Shown: in pieces, positions 9,465 to 18,811 of the stretch | How the letters are laid out: every line of letters starts with the position of its first letter | Numbering within the stretch: position 1 is the stretch's first letter | From: JACCTU01 sp963848525 | GTDB lineage: Bacteria; Actinomycetota; Thermoleophilia; Gaiellales; Gaiellaceae | DNA length: 64,000 bases | Reading direction: 5' to 3' | Assembly: GCA_963848525.1 (NCBI GenBank) | Contig: CAWKDZ010000005.1 | Location: 62,001-126,000 of the forward strand | Position numbers and translations under genes: made by a program | Notes under the pieces: generated by a model | The model's input: the letters and a program-made list of their open reading frames with translations, nothing else | What the model was told of the DNA's origin: nothing | Databases searched by the model: none

Positions 9465-10492
9465 GGGTCTGGATCGACATGACGGCGAGCGCACACGTGC
9501 TCGTCTTTCGCCCGCTGATCGCGCTGCTTCGCGAGCGCGGCGACGAGGTCGAGATCACCGCGCGCGAGTACGCCCAGACGCTCCAGCTGCTCGAGCTGCA
9601 CGGGCTCGAGGCCGAGGTGATCGGGAAGCACGGCGGGCGCTCGCGCGCAGGTAAGGCGCGTGCGCTCTGGTCACGCCTGCGCGCGCTCCGCCGCTGGGCG
9701 CGCGCGCGCAGCTTCGACGTCGCGCTCGCGCACGGCTCGCACGAGCTGACGATGACCGCGAAGCGGCTCGGGATCCCGAGCTCGACGACGTTCGACTACG
9801 AGTGGGCCTGGCTCCAGCATCAGCTCGGCTGCCGCGCCGCCACGAAGGTCGTCGTCCCCGACGCGATCCCGCCCGAGCGCCTGCGCACGTACGGCGTCGA
9901 CGACGGCAAGCTGCTCCAGTACGCCGGGCTCAAGGAGGAGTACTACCTCGCCGACTTCGAGCCGGACGCCGGCGTCCTCGCGACGTGGGACCTCGACCCG
10001 GCGCGCGTGCTCGTCGTGCTCCGTCCGCCGCCCGACGTGTCGCTCTACCACCGGCACTCGAACCCGCTGTTCCCGCAGACGCTCGACTACCTCGGGCGCC
10101 GCGAGGATGTGCACGCGGTCGTGATTCCTCGAACGGACGAGCAGCGCGCGTTCGTCCAGCAGCTCGCCCTGCCGTCCGTGCTCGTCCCGGAGCGCGCCGT
10201 CGACGCCCAGAGCCTGATCGCGCTCGCCGACCTCGTCGTTTCGGCCGGTGGGACGATGAACCGCGAGGGAGCCGCGCTGGGCGTGCCCGTCTACACCACG
10301 TACGGAGGCCGGCTCGGAGGCGTGGACGAGGCGCTGATCCGCGACGGGCGCCTGGTGCCGCTGAGCGACCCGCGCGCGCTCACCCTCGAGAAGCGCTCCG
10401 AGACGCGTGGGCGCGTCCGCCGGGATCCCAGCCACCTCCTCGAGCTCTTGCTCGAGCCGACAAAAGCGTTCGGACCAGCGTCTGACAGGTAA
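9461..10492 (+). CDS. DUF354 family protein, glycosyltransferase-like fold
   Basis: A 343-residue protein starting at the GTG that overlaps the asnB stop (GTGA). It opens with VWIDMTASAHVLVFRPLI, the usual DUF354 beginning, in which Asp and His follow the first strand. The C-terminal half carries DLVVSAGGTMNREGAALGVP, which resembles the donor-binding half of GT-B enzymes and UDP-GlcNAc 2-epimerases. The exact reaction of DUF354 proteins is not established as far as I know. They often occur in polysaccharide clusters, which matches the sugar transferase and asnB upstream. Confidence 0.8.
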   Translation: MRVWIDMTASAHVLVFRPLIALLRERGDEVEITAREYAQTLQLLELHGLEAEVIGKHGGRSRAGKARALWSRLRALRRWARARSFDVALAHGSHELTMTAKRLGIPSSTTFDYEWAWLQHQLGCRAATKVVVPDAIPPERLRTYGVDDGKLLQYAGLKEEYYLADFEPDAGVLATWDLDPARVLVVLRPPPDVSLYHRHSNPLFPQTLDYLGRREDVHAVVIPRTDEQRAFVQQLALPSVLVPERAVDAQSLIALADLVVSAGGTMNREGAALGVPVYTTYGGRLGGVDEALIRDGRLVPLSDPRALTLEKRSETRGRVRRDPSHLLELLLEPTKAFGPASDR

Positions 10493-10525
10493 TACGGACC
10501 CAGGAGACCGCCCGAAAGGAGGCGC

Positions 10526-10852
10526 ATGAGACGAAGGACGAAGACAGCTGCACTCGCGATGGCGCTCTGCTCGCTCGCGATCGCCGGGTTCGCGGCGGCA
10601 ATCGCCAGTGTCGAGAGCTCCGCGGCGCCGGCGCAGACGACGACGACCGCCACGACCGCGACGACGACCGTCACCACGGCAACCACCGCGACGACGGCCA
10701 CGACGACGGCGACGACGGCGACGACCGCCACGACGGCGACGACCGCCACAACGGAGACGACCACGACGACGGAGACCGAGGAGGAAGGAGAAGAGCTCGA
10801 CCCGGCCGAGCCGGCGACCGGCGAGGAGGCCGGCGCCGACTTCACGGGCTGA
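10526..10852 (+). CDS. Small exported Thr/Ala-rich low-complexity protein
   Basis: A 108-residue protein with a strong ribosome-binding site (AAAGGAGG at 10515-10522) 3 bases before the ATG. Residues 1-30 form a signal peptide (MRRRTKTAALAMALCSLAIA). Residues about 38-85 are almost entirely threonine and alanine, and the tail is acidic (ETEEEGEELD). The Thr/Ala block could be a heavily glycosylated stalk or a cell-wall spacer; that is inference. No anchor motif is visible at the C-terminus. The L,D-transpeptidase fusion follows 16 bases later, so the pair is probably co-expressed. Confidence 0.7.
   Translation: MRRRTKTAALAMALCSLAIAGFAAAIASVESSAAPAQTTTTATTATTTVTTATTATTATTTATTATTATTATTATTETTTTTETEEEGEELDPAEPATGEEAGADFTG
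10637..10785 (+). repeat. Trinucleotide-type coding repeat (Thr/Ala codons)
   Basis: About 150 bases made of ACG, ACC, ACA and GCG/GCC codons in runs such as ACG-GCG-ACG-ACC-GCC. This gives the Thr/Ala block of the small exported protein. Such a tract is prone to slippage and to length variation between strains. Confidence 0.7.
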
Positions 10853-10868
10853 CGCGACGCCTCGGTCG

Positions 10869-12362
10869 ATGAGCTCGGCGGTACGGATCGCGCTGCTCGC
10901 CGCGGCGGCTTTGGTCGCCGCGGCGGCAGCACCGCATGCGCGGGTTGCGGGCGACGCGAACGCACGCAACCCGCCGAAGTCGCGAGCCGTCGCGATCCCG
11001 CCCGGCGACGTCGTGATCGCGATCGCGAAAACGAAGCGTGTCCGGATCTACGGGCAGCCGAACGCGAAGCGCACGATCGACGTCCTTCCCCGCAAGACGC
11101 GGTACGGGGCTCGGCGCGTGTTCCTCGTCGACTGGTCGAGGAAGCGGTGGACGTGGCCCCGCAACGTGCGCGTCTACCTCCCGACGCGGCCGAACGGGCG
11201 CAAGGGCTGGATCCGCGCCAAGGACGTGCGGTTCGCGCGCAACCCGTACCACGTCACGATCCGGCTCGACCGGCACCAGCTCGTCGTGCGCAAGCGGGGC
11301 CGGGTCGTCGTGCGCACGCGAGTCGGCGTCGGGCGCGCGCTCACGCCCACCCCGGCGGGCCGCTACTTCCTCACGGAGCTCCTGAAGCAGCCGAACCCGC
11401 GCGGCGCCTACGGCCCGTTCGCGTTCGGGACGTCGGCGTTCTCCGATGTGCTCCAGAGCTTCGGCGGCGGGCCGGGCCAGATCGGGATCCACGGGACGAA
11501 CCGCCCGAAGCTCGTCGGGACCGACGTCAGCCACGGCTGCATCCGCGTGCGCAACCGCGTGATCAGGCGGCTGGCGCGGATGCTGCCGCTCGGGACGCCC
11601 GTCTCGGTCGTCGTCGACCGCTTCGACGGCGTCGCGGCGGATGAGCTCGTTCGCCGCCAGGTCCGGTTCGGGCCGCGCCCGGCCGGATCGCGCGCGTCAC
11701 GCCGGCTCGCGGAGTTCCTGCGCAAGGAGGTCCCGAACGGCCGCTTCCAGGCGGTTCCGGGCGGGCTGCGGAACGTGATCGGCGTAGTGCGCGGCAAGAC
11801 GCGGCAGGTCGTGGTCGTCGGCGCGCACTACGACACGTTGCGCAAGAAGGGGTTCGTGGGTGCCAACGACGGTGGCTCGGGGACTGCCGTCGTGCTCCAG
11901 CTCGCGCGCACGATCAAGCCGCGCACGCTGCGGCCGACGGTCGTGTTCGCGTTCTTCGACGGCGAGGAAGCCGAGCCGGGCACCGACTTCCTCGAGACGG
12001 GACTGCGCGGTAGCCGCGTCGCAGCGAAGACGTTCAGGAAGGCCAAGGCGATGATCCTGCTCGACATGGTCGGCGACCGTCAGCTCTCGATCCCGCGCGA
12101 GCGGGGGTCGAACAAGAAGCTCTGGGCCAAGCTCCGCCAGGCCGCCAAGCGCGTGAACGCGCAGCACGTGTTCCCCGGTCGCGCGACCGGCGAGATCCTC
12201 GACGACCACCTCCCGTTCAACCAGGCCGGTGTCCCCGCGATCGACGTGATCGACCTCGACTTCGCCTGCTGGCACAGGAACTGCGACCGGCCGCCCGCCG
12301 TCTCCGGCAAGAGCCTCGACCAGGTGGGCGAGACGGTCTACGAGCTGCTGCGCGGCCTCTGA
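10869..12362 (+). CDS. Exported fusion: L,D-transpeptidase (YkuD) plus M28 metallopeptidase
   Basis: A continuous 497-residue frame from the ATG at 10869. Residues 1-27 are a signal peptide. After an SH3-like region, the YkuD domain (about 125-250) carries IGIHGTN near residue 205 and the catalytic SHGCIRVRN near 221, where the cysteine forms the acyl-enzyme in 3-3 peptidoglycan cross-linking. From about residue 258 an M28 zinc aminopeptidase domain follows, with VVGAHYDT near 317, ANDGGSGTAV near 331 and FDGEEAEPG near 362. These are the usual zinc and catalytic motifs. Both enzymes look intact and no frame break separates them. A protein joining cell-wall cross-linking to peptide trimming would act outside the membrane. 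I do not recall this architecture as common. Confidence 0.88.
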   Translation: MSSAVRIALLAAAALVAAAAAPHARVAGDANARNPPKSRAVAIPPGDVVIAIAKTKRVRIYGQPNAKRTIDVLPRKTRYGARRVFLVDWSRKRWTWPRNVRVYLPTRPNGRKGWIRAKDVRFARNPYHVTIRLDRHQLVVRKRGRVVVRTRVGVGRALTPTPAGRYFLTELLKQPNPRGAYGPFAFGTSAFSDVLQSFGGGPGQIGIHGTNRPKLVGTDVSHGCIRVRNRVIRRLARMLPLGTPVSVVVDRFDGVAADELVRRQVRFGPRPAGSRASRRLAEFLRKEVPNGRFQAVPGGLRNVIGVVRGKTRQVVVVGAHYDTLRKKGFVGANDGGSGTAVVLQLARTIKPRTLRPTVVFAFFDGEEAEPGTDFLETGLRGSRVAAKTFRKAKAMILLDMVGDRQLSIPRERGSNKKLWAKLRQAAKRVNAQHVFPGRATGEILDDHLPFNQAGVPAIDVIDLDFACWHRNCDRPPAVSGKSLDQVGETVYELLRGL

Positions 12363-12419
12363 GCTGTTAGAAATCCGCCGAATCAGAGATCTTCACCAAG
12401 GGGAGAGGGGAGGACTGCG

Positions 12420-13948
12420 GTGCGAGTGAAACGACTTCTGCCGGTCGTCGTCGCCCTGGCGGCGCTAGCCGTCACGACTGCGGCCACAGGGAAGACGGAC
12501 GCGCAGGACGAAGGCTTCTTGACGTCGCAGGGCGCGTTCCTGACGCCCGTCGCGCCCGGGGCGACCGTCGAGCCGATCATCACGGTCGGGGAGACGCTTC
12601 CGGGCGGCTACATGTTCGAGTCGATCCCGGACGGAATCGCCGTCCAGCGTCAGGGCAACCGCGTCCGGACGTGGATCAACCACGAGACGTCGCTCGTCCC
12701 GTTCCCGGCCGGGATCAGCGACTTCACGAACTCGCTGCTGAGCGAGCTGACGCTGCACTGGCGTGACGCCTCCGTGCTCGCCGGCGAGTTCGTGATCCCG
12801 AACGAGCGCGAACTACCAGCGGTTCTGCTCGAACTTCCTCGTCGGGCCCGAGCACGGGTTCGACCGGAAGCTCGTGTTGACCGGCGAGGAGGCGACCGAC
12901 TTCGTCAACCGGACGGGCACTGCGTGGCCCCCGGGGCCCGGCGCAGAGCAGGCCGGCGTCGTCGTCGCGTACGACATCAACACCGGCGAGTACCGGACGA
13001 TCTACGGGATGGGCCGCCTCAACCACGAGAACAACGTCGGGCTCGAGGGCTACCGCCACCCGGTCGTGCTCACGACCGACGACACGTTCACGAGCGACCC
13101 GGCCCAGTCGCAGCTGTACTCCTACATCGCGCCGAACGCGGACGCGGTCTGGAACGACACGGGCGACCTGTACGGGTTCGTCTCCGACAACCCCGCGGTC
13201 AACGACTACTACGACTTCCCGGTCGGCTCGACGATGAGCGTCAGCGGGAAGTTCGTGAAGATCCCGAAGTCGGCGGCGGTCGGGAACCAGACCGAGCTCG
13301 AGAGCGCCTCGGACGCGCTGAACGTGTTCCAGTTCGTGCGTCTCGAGGACGTCGCCTACGAGAAGGAAGGACCGGAACGTCGTCTACGTCGCGGACACCG
13401 GGCGCGGCGCCACCAGCCCAGCCGCGAATCCGTTCACCTCGTCGAACGGCCGGATCTGGAAGTTCGTGTTCGACAAGAAGGACCCGACGAAGGTCCTCTC
13501 GCTCTCGATCTTCGTCGAGGGCGACGACGCGCCGGTCAAGACGCTCGGCGAGATCCACCAGCCGGACAACCTCGAGACCACCGAGGGCGGTCTCCTCGTC
13601 ACCGAGGACCCGGGCTCGTCGCAGCAGTTCCCGGCCGGCTCGACCGACCCGAACGCGACCACCGCACGGGTCTGGCGCGTCGACCTCGCCACGGGTGCGA
13701 AGACGGTCGTGCTCAAGGTCGACCAGTCGGCCGACGGCGGCCCGACCGACGTCGCCCCGGGCAGCAGGGGCAACTGGGGCGCGTGGGAAGCCTCGGGAAT
13801 CATCGACACCTCGAAGGTCTTCGGCAAGGACACGTTCCTGGTCGACGTGCAGGCGGGGACGCTGATCATCGACCGCGAGGTCCGCGGCGCGATCGCCTTC
13901 GAGCGCGAGGGCGGGCAGCTCCTGGTCGTCAGGATCCCAGGCGCTTAG
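12420..13948 (+). CDS. Exported PhoX/DUF839-like protein (two frameshifts)
   Basis: Three overlapping frames join into one protein of about 509 residues. The GTG start at 12420 follows a purine-rich site (GGGGAGAGGGGAGG), and the signal peptide is RLLPVVVALAALAVTTAAT. The middle part reads GRLNHENNVGLEGY and the end reads GEIHQPDNLETTEGGLLVTE, both typical of the PhoX beta-propeller family (calcium- and iron-dependent alkaline phosphatases and relatives). Breaks lie near 12810 and near 13368-13376, the second within a repeated AAGG that looks like a 4-base duplication. Whether it is a true phosphatase cannot be told; many DUF839 proteins are uncharacterised. It converges on uvrD, with a hairpin between. 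Confidence 0.78.
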
Positions 13949-13960
13949 CCGCTTCAGCCG

Positions 13961-15820
13961 CTACGCCGCCGGGGCTACGGCCCCGGCGGCGACCGCGGCC
14001 AGCACGTCCGCGCCGTAGCGCTCGAGCTTCGCCGGGCCCACGCCCGAGACGCCGCCGAGCTCGGCGAGGCTGCCGGGCCGCTGTGCGGCGATCGCCGCGA
14101 GCGTCGTGTCGTGGAAGACGACGAACGCGGGCTTGCCCTCCTCCTTCGCGCGCTCGAGCCGCCAGCGCTTGAGCGAGACGAGCAGCGGATCGTCGTCCTC
14201 GACCGCTGGGGCGGCCTCGACTCCGAGCTCGCGCAGGAACCTGCTCGGCCGGGCCGACCACGTCAGGGTCAGGTGGCGGCGGGCCCGCGTCAGCCCGACG
14301 TAGAGGAGCCGCCGCTCCTCGGCGACCGCGTCGTCGGTCTTGGCGCGGCGCGAGGGCAGCTCTCGGTCGTCGAGGCGCGGGAGGAAGACCGCGTCGAACT
14401 CGAGCCCCTTCGCGCGGTGGTACGTGAGCAGGTGCACGCCGCCGGCGACGCCGCTCGAGAACCGCGCCCGCAGCAGCTCGACGTACTCGGCCACGGTCGT
14501 CTCGGGCGGCTCCGCCTCCGCGAGCCGAACGAGCAGGGCGAGGTCGCGCTGACGGACCTCCTCGCGCTCGCCCACGCGCGGCGGGAGGTGGGCGAGCAGC
14601 CCGTGCTCCGCGGCCGCCTGGCGCACCGTCTCGACCGCGGGCCTCTCCCCCGAGCCGCGCAGCGACTTCAGCAGCTGCTTGGCGGCAGCGCGCTCGAGCA
14701 GCGCCGCGCCCTGGAACGGGACCCGCGCCTCGGCGAGCACCTGTTCGAGCTCGGCCGAGCGCGCGTTCGTGCGGTAGAGGATCGCCATCTCCTCGAGCGC
14801 CACCCCGTCGCCGTGCAGGGCCCGCACGCGCTCGACGAGGAAGTCGAGCTCGCCCGCGAGGTCGGCGAAGCGCCGCGCGACGGGCTCGGGCCCGTTCGCC
14901 TGCACCGTGCGCAGCGTCTTCTCGGCGCCGCCGAGCCTCGGCACGAGGCCGTTCGCGACCGCGAGCACCTCCGGCGTCGAGCGGTAGTTCTCCTCGAGCC
15001 GCACGACCGTCGCGTGCGGGAAGCGCTCGGGCAGCTCGAGCAGGTACCGCGGCGTCGCGCCGGTGAACGCGTAGATCGCCTGGTAGTCGTCGCCGACCGC
15101 GCAGAGATCGTCGCGCTCGCCGAGCCAGAGCTCGAGCAGCGTCTGCTGGAGGACGTTGACGTCCTGGTACTCGTCGACCGTGAACGCGCGGTAGCGCGAC
15201 TGGACGACCAGCAGCGCGTCGCTGTCGCGCTCGTACAGGTCGATCGTGTTCGCGAGCAGGTCCTCGAAGTCGAGGTACCCGCGCTCCTGCTTGCGCCGCT
15301 CGTAGTCGCGGAACACGCGCAGCATCAGGTCGGGCGGGATCGGCGGCTCGTGCTCGCGGAGGCCGTCGAGGTAGGTGTCCGGAGTGAGGCGGCGGTTCTT
15401 GGCCCACTCGATCTCGGTTGCGAGGTCGCCGGCCGCCGTGAACTTGAACGGCATCGGCAGCGAGTTCGCGATCCAGCGCACGGGCAGCGCCTTCGACGCG
15501 AGCACGTTCAGGTCGCGCACCTTGCCGAAGAACGAGAGCTGCGCGAGCGCCGCCGAGTGGAAGGTCGCCGCGCGCACGCGCTCGACGCCCAGCCCGCGCA
15601 GCCGCGCGCGCATCTCGCCGGCGGCCTTGTCGGTGAACGTGACGGCCAGAATCTGCTCCGGCACGAACTCGCCGCTCGCGACCTGGTTCGCGATCCGGTG
15701 CGTGATCGTCGTCGTCTTGCCAGAGCCCGCACCGGCCAGGATGCAGACGGGCCCGCGCACCGTCTCGGCGGCGCGGCGCTGCTCGGGGTTCAGGCCGGCG
15801 AGGATCCCTTCGGCGTCCAT
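13961..15820 (-). CDS. UvrD/PcrA-type superfamily 1 DNA helicase with C-terminal HRDC domain
   Basis: A 619-residue 3'-5' helicase. Walker A is AGAGSGKTTT (about residues 29-38), motif II is VDEYQDVN, motif III is GDDYQAIYAFTGA, motif IV is EENYRS, motif V is YHRAKGLEF and motif VI is YVGLTRAR. The last 70 residues form an HRDC domain (FVVFHDTTLAAIAAQRPGS, then GVGPAKLERYG). This layout matches actinobacterial UvrD2-like helicases, which act in repair and replication restart. Its 3' end forms part of a strong inverted repeat shared with the converging PhoX-like gene. Confidence 0.93.
   Translation of the reverse strand: MDAEGILAGLNPEQRRAAETVRGPVCILAGAGSGKTTTITHRIANQVASGEFVPEQILAVTFTDKAAGEMRARLRGLGVERVRAATFHSAALAQLSFFGKVRDLNVLASKALPVRWIANSLPMPFKFTAAGDLATEIEWAKNRRLTPDTYLDGLREHEPPIPPDLMLRVFRDYERRKQERGYLDFEDLLANTIDLYERDSDALLVVQSRYRAFTVDEYQDVNVLQQTLLELWLGERDDLCAVGDDYQAIYAFTGATPRYLLELPERFPHATVVRLEENYRSTPEVLAVANGLVPRLGGAEKTLRTVQANGPEPVARRFADLAGELDFLVERVRALHGDGVALEEMAILYRTNARSAELEQVLAEARVPFQGAALLERAAAKQLLKSLRGSGERPAVETVRQAAAEHGLLAHLPPRVGEREEVRQRDLALLVRLAEAEPPETTVAEYVELLRARFSSGVAGGVHLLTYHRAKGLEFDAVFLPRLDDRELPSRRAKTDDAVAEERRLLYVGLTRARRHLTLTWSARPSRFLRELGVEAAPAVEDDDPLLVSLKRWRLERAKEEGKPAFVVFHDTTLAAIAAQRPGSLAELGGVSGVGPAKLERYGADVLAAVAAGAVAPAA
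13964..13991. terminator. Perfect 12-bp hairpin at converging gene ends
   Basis: CGCCGCCGGGGC, loop TACG, then the exact reverse complement. It lies inside the last codons of the helicase gene and 15 bases past the PhoX-like stop. No T run follows on either strand, so it would be a bidirectional, rho-independent-like structure of the high-GC type. Confidence 0.5.
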
Positions 15821-15869
15821 CGGACGAACAACCGTAGAGACGGGGCGGGACGGAGCCCGCCCGCGAACG

Positions 15870-17735
15870 TCACGCAGGCGTGACCGGAGTGGTACGGGCC
15901 TGTGACATTGTCCGCACAGGCGCGCGAACGATCGTCGTGAGCCGCGAGACGAGCTCGAGCGTGTCGCCCTCGTCGACGAGCCGCTGGAGCTCGTTCAGCT
16001 CCTCCTCGAGCCACGCCGGGTCGACCGACTCGCGCGTGGCGCGGTTGATCTTCGAGTGCGCGGTGGGATGCACTGTCTCGCCGTCGCTCCACAGCTCCTC
16101 GTGCAGCTTCTCCCCCGGGCGGACGCCGACGAATTCGATCCGCACGTCGGTCCGCCCGGAGAGGCGGACCATGTTCTCGGCGAGGTCGAGGATGCGCACC
16201 GGCTCGCCCATGTCGAGCACGTAGACCTCGCCGCGCCCGCCGATCGCGCCCGCCTGCACGACGAGCGACGCGGCTTCGGGGATCGTCATGAAGTAGCGGG
16301 TCATCTCGGGATGCGTGACCGTCAGCGGCCCGCCGCGTTCGAGCTGGCGGCGGAAGATCGGCACGACCGAGCCCGATGAGCCGAGCACGTTGCCGAAGCG
16401 CACGGCCACGAAGCGCGTCGCGACGTCGTCGCGCTGCCCGTACGCCTCGACGACCCATTCGCAGAGCGCCTTCGACTGTCCCATCACCGTCTTGGGGTTC
16501 GCCGCCTTGTCGGTGGAGACGAGCACGAAGCGCTCGGCGCCGAACTCGACCGCGACGTCGGCGACCACCCGCGTCGCGAGGACGTTGTTCCGGACCGACT
16601 CGATCGGGTTGGCCTCCATCAGCGGCACGTGCTTGTACGCCGCCGCGTGGAAGACGGCCTCCGGGCGGTACCGCTCGAAGACCTGGCGCAGCTTCGCTCG
16701 GTTCCCGCAGTCCGCGAGCACCGGCACGCTCGCCGGGAAGCCGCGCTCCTCGACGAGCTCGCGCTCGATCTCGAACAGCGCCGTCTCGGCGTAGTCGACG
16801 AGGATCAGCCGCGCCGGCTGCACGCGCGTGATCTGACGGCAGAGCTCGGAGCCGATCGATCCACCCGCACCCGAGACGAGCACAGTCTTGTCGCGGAGGT
16901 AGGACGCGACCTCCGGGAGGTCGACCTCGACCTGCGCGCGTCCGAGCAGGTCCTCCACCTGCACGGGCCTGATCTGCGCGAGGTCGATCCGGCCGCTGAG
17001 CAGCTCGTGCAGCGTCGGCAGCGTCTTGACCGGGACGTTCGCCTTGCGCGCGGCGTCGACGACGCGGCTGCGGAACTCACCGGAGGCCGAGGGCGCCGCG
17101 ATCCAGACCTCGTCCGGCCGGTTGTCGCCGAGGACATGCCCGAGCTCCGAGGTCGTCCCGAGCACGCGGACGCCGTGCATCCGCATGCCGCGCTTGCGCG
17201 GGTCGTCGTCGACGAGCCCGATCGGCGTGTAGCCGAGCCCGCGCGTCCGCTGGAGCTCGCGCAGTGTCTGCTCGCCCGCGTCGCCCGCTCCGACGATCAG
17301 CACCTCGCGGCCGCGCGCGACGATCCCTCCCGTCGGCCGCTCGATCACCGTCCGCGCGAGCAGTCGCGAGCCCGCGACGAACGCGAGCAGCAGCAGGGGG
17401 TCGACCAGCGCGACGCCGCGCGGGAGGCGCAGGCGCTCGACCGGGTAGAAGAAGTAGACGGCGGCGATCGCCAGCACCGACGCGACCGCGACGCCGGACA
17501 GGACCCGCCACATGTCGCGCGTCGAGACGTAGCGCCACCAGCGCTGGTAGAAGCCGAAGGCGACGAAGACGGCGAGCTTGATCGCGACGACGAAGACGAT
17601 CGTCTCCCGCAGCATCGTCTCGTAGTACGGCCGCACCTCGAAGTCGAAGCGGAGCTGGAAGGCGAGGTACCAGGCGGCCGCGATCATCGCGGCATCGGCC
17701 GCGAGCTGCCAGAGGCGGTGGCGGGTGATCGGCAC
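15870..17735 (-). CDS. CapD-type membrane nucleoside-diphosphate-sugar dehydratase/epimerase
   Basis: A 621-residue protein from the GTG at 17735, which overlaps the DegT stop (TAGTG). Four membrane helices occupy about residues 8-125. A first Rossmann domain follows (VLIVGAGDAGEQTLRELQ), then the catalytic extended short-chain dehydrogenase domain (VLVSGAGGSIGSELCRQI). The active-site region has AAYKHVPLMEANP and STDKAANPKTVMGQSK; as in FlaA1/CapD enzymes, the lysine segment stands where other family members have YxxxK. Relatives are UDP-GlcNAc 4,6-dehydratases that start synthesis of amino-deoxy sugars. The upstream aminotransferase is the natural next step. A GCCTGTG/CACAGGC inverted repeat lies in its last codons (15898-15921). 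Confidence 0.92.
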   Translation of the reverse strand: MPITRHRLWQLAADAAMIAAAWYLAFQLRFDFEVRPYYETMLRETIVFVVAIKLAVFVAFGFYQRWWRYVSTRDMWRVLSGVAVASVLAIAAVYFFYPVERLRLPRGVALVDPLLLLAFVAGSRLLARTVIERPTGGIVARGREVLIVGAGDAGEQTLRELQRTRGLGYTPIGLVDDDPRKRGMRMHGVRVLGTTSELGHVLGDNRPDEVWIAAPSASGEFRSRVVDAARKANVPVKTLPTLHELLSGRIDLAQIRPVQVEDLLGRAQVEVDLPEVASYLRDKTVLVSGAGGSIGSELCRQITRVQPARLILVDYAETALFEIERELVEERGFPASVPVLADCGNRAKLRQVFERYRPEAVFHAAAYKHVPLMEANPIESVRNNVLATRVVADVAVEFGAERFVLVSTDKAANPKTVMGQSKALCEWVVEAYGQRDDVATRFVAVRFGNVLGSSGSVVPIFRRQLERGGPLTVTHPEMTRYFMTIPEAASLVVQAGAIGGRGEVYVLDMGEPVRILDLAENMVRLSGRTDVRIEFVGVRPGEKLHEELWSDGETVHPTAHSKINRATRESVDPAWLEEELNELQRLVDEGDTLELVSRLTTIVRAPVRTMSQARTTPVTPA

Positions 17736-18811
17736 TAGACCGTGACGCCCACGGCCGAGCGGACGACCTCGACGACGCGCTCCTGCACGCTTGCCTCGAT
17801 CCCCGGCCAGAGCGGCACCGAGAAGTTCTCCGCCGCGGCGCGCTCGGTCTCGGGCAGCGAGCCCGGCTCCCAGCCCAGTCCGCGCAGCGCGGGCTGGAGG
17901 TGCAGGGGCGTCGCGTAGTACGACGCGGACGCGATCTCCGCCTCGCGCAGCGCGGCCCGGATCGCGTCGCGCTCGGACGAGCGGCAAACGAACAGGTGGT
18001 AGACGTGACCGTCCTCGTCGTGGGGCAGCTCGACCAGCTCGCCGAGCCCGAGCTCGGCGTAGCGCGCGGCGGCCTCGCGGCGTCCGCGCGTCCACTCGTC
18101 GAGGTGCTCGAGGAAGAGCCGCAGGAACGCGGCCTGGAGCTCGTCGAGGCGCGAGTTGTAGCCGACGAGCTGGAAGTCGACCTTGTCGCGGGAGCCGTGG
18201 AACGCGAGCATGCGCACGCGCTCGGCGAGCTCGTCGTCGTTCAGCGCCACGAGCCCTCCGTCGCCGAGCGCGAACAGGTTCTTCGTCGGGTAGAAGCTGA
18301 ACGTCGAGGCGATGCTCGTCGCGATTCCCGGCGCCCCGAACGCCTGCGCCGCGTCCTCGATCAGCGGGATCCCGAAGCCGTCGAGCTCCCCGATCGGGGC
18401 CGGCCGCCCGAAGAGGTGGACGGGCATGATCGCCTTCGTCCGCTCGGTGATCCTCGCCGCGACGTCGTCGGGGTCGAGGTTCAGGGTCGCGGGGTCGACG
18501 TCGGCGAAGACCGGGGTCGCGCCGCGGCGCGCGATCGACTCGGCGGTCGCGTAGAACGTGAACGCCGGGCAGACGACCTCGTCGCCGGGGCCGATCTCGA
18601 GCGCGTCCAGGACGAGCACGAGCGCGTCGGTGCCGTTGGCGACGCCGATCGTGCGCCTGACGCCGAGGTACGTGGCGGCTTCCTCCTCGAAGGCGTAGAA
18701 GTTCGGCCCGCGGATGAACTCGCCCGAGGCGAGCACGGCGTCGAAGCGCTGCCGCAGCTCCTCGATCAGCGGCGCGTACTGCGCCTTGACGTCAACGAGC
18801 GGGATCGGCAC
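17735..18811 (-). CDS. DegT/DnrJ/EryC1/StrS sugar aminotransferase
   Basis: A 358-residue PLP-dependent aminotransferase acting on nucleotide-linked keto-sugars. The N-terminus IPLVDVKAQYAPL and the motif ANGTDALVLVLDAL are typical. The PLP lysine lies in FYPTKNLFALGDGG, with the preceding PLP-binding segment IEDAAQAFGAP. The GTG start at 18811 gives the expected beginning. It overlaps the upstream DedA gene by 20 bases and the CapD-like gene by 1 base. The pair would turn a UDP-sugar into its 4-keto-6-deoxy and then amino form for a surface glycan. Confidence 0.93.
   Translation of the reverse strand: MPIPLVDVKAQYAPLIEELRQRFDAVLASGEFIRGPNFYAFEEEAATYLGVRRTIGVANGTDALVLVLDALEIGPGDEVVCPAFTFYATAESIARRGATPVFADVDPATLNLDPDDVAARITERTKAIMPVHLFGRPAPIGELDGFGIPLIEDAAQAFGAPGIATSIASTFSFYPTKNLFALGDGGLVALNDDELAERVRMLAFHGSRDKVDFQLVGYNSRLDELQAAFLRLFLEHLDEWTRGRREAAARYAELGLGELVELPHDEDGHVYHLFVCRSSERDAIRAALREAEIASASYYATPLHLQPALRGLGWEPGSLPETERAAAENFSVPLWPGIEASVQERVVEVVRSAVGVTV

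Noticed and set aside
10637..10785. Possible CRISPR or minisatellite array
   Set aside because: The period is a codon, there are no unique spacers, and it lies inside a translated frame.
14111..15883. A 590-codon open frame on the plus strand opposite the UvrD helicase
   Set aside because: It is the antisense shadow of a well-conserved helicase and is full of Arg, Glu and Val repeats from GC-rich codons, with no known domain.
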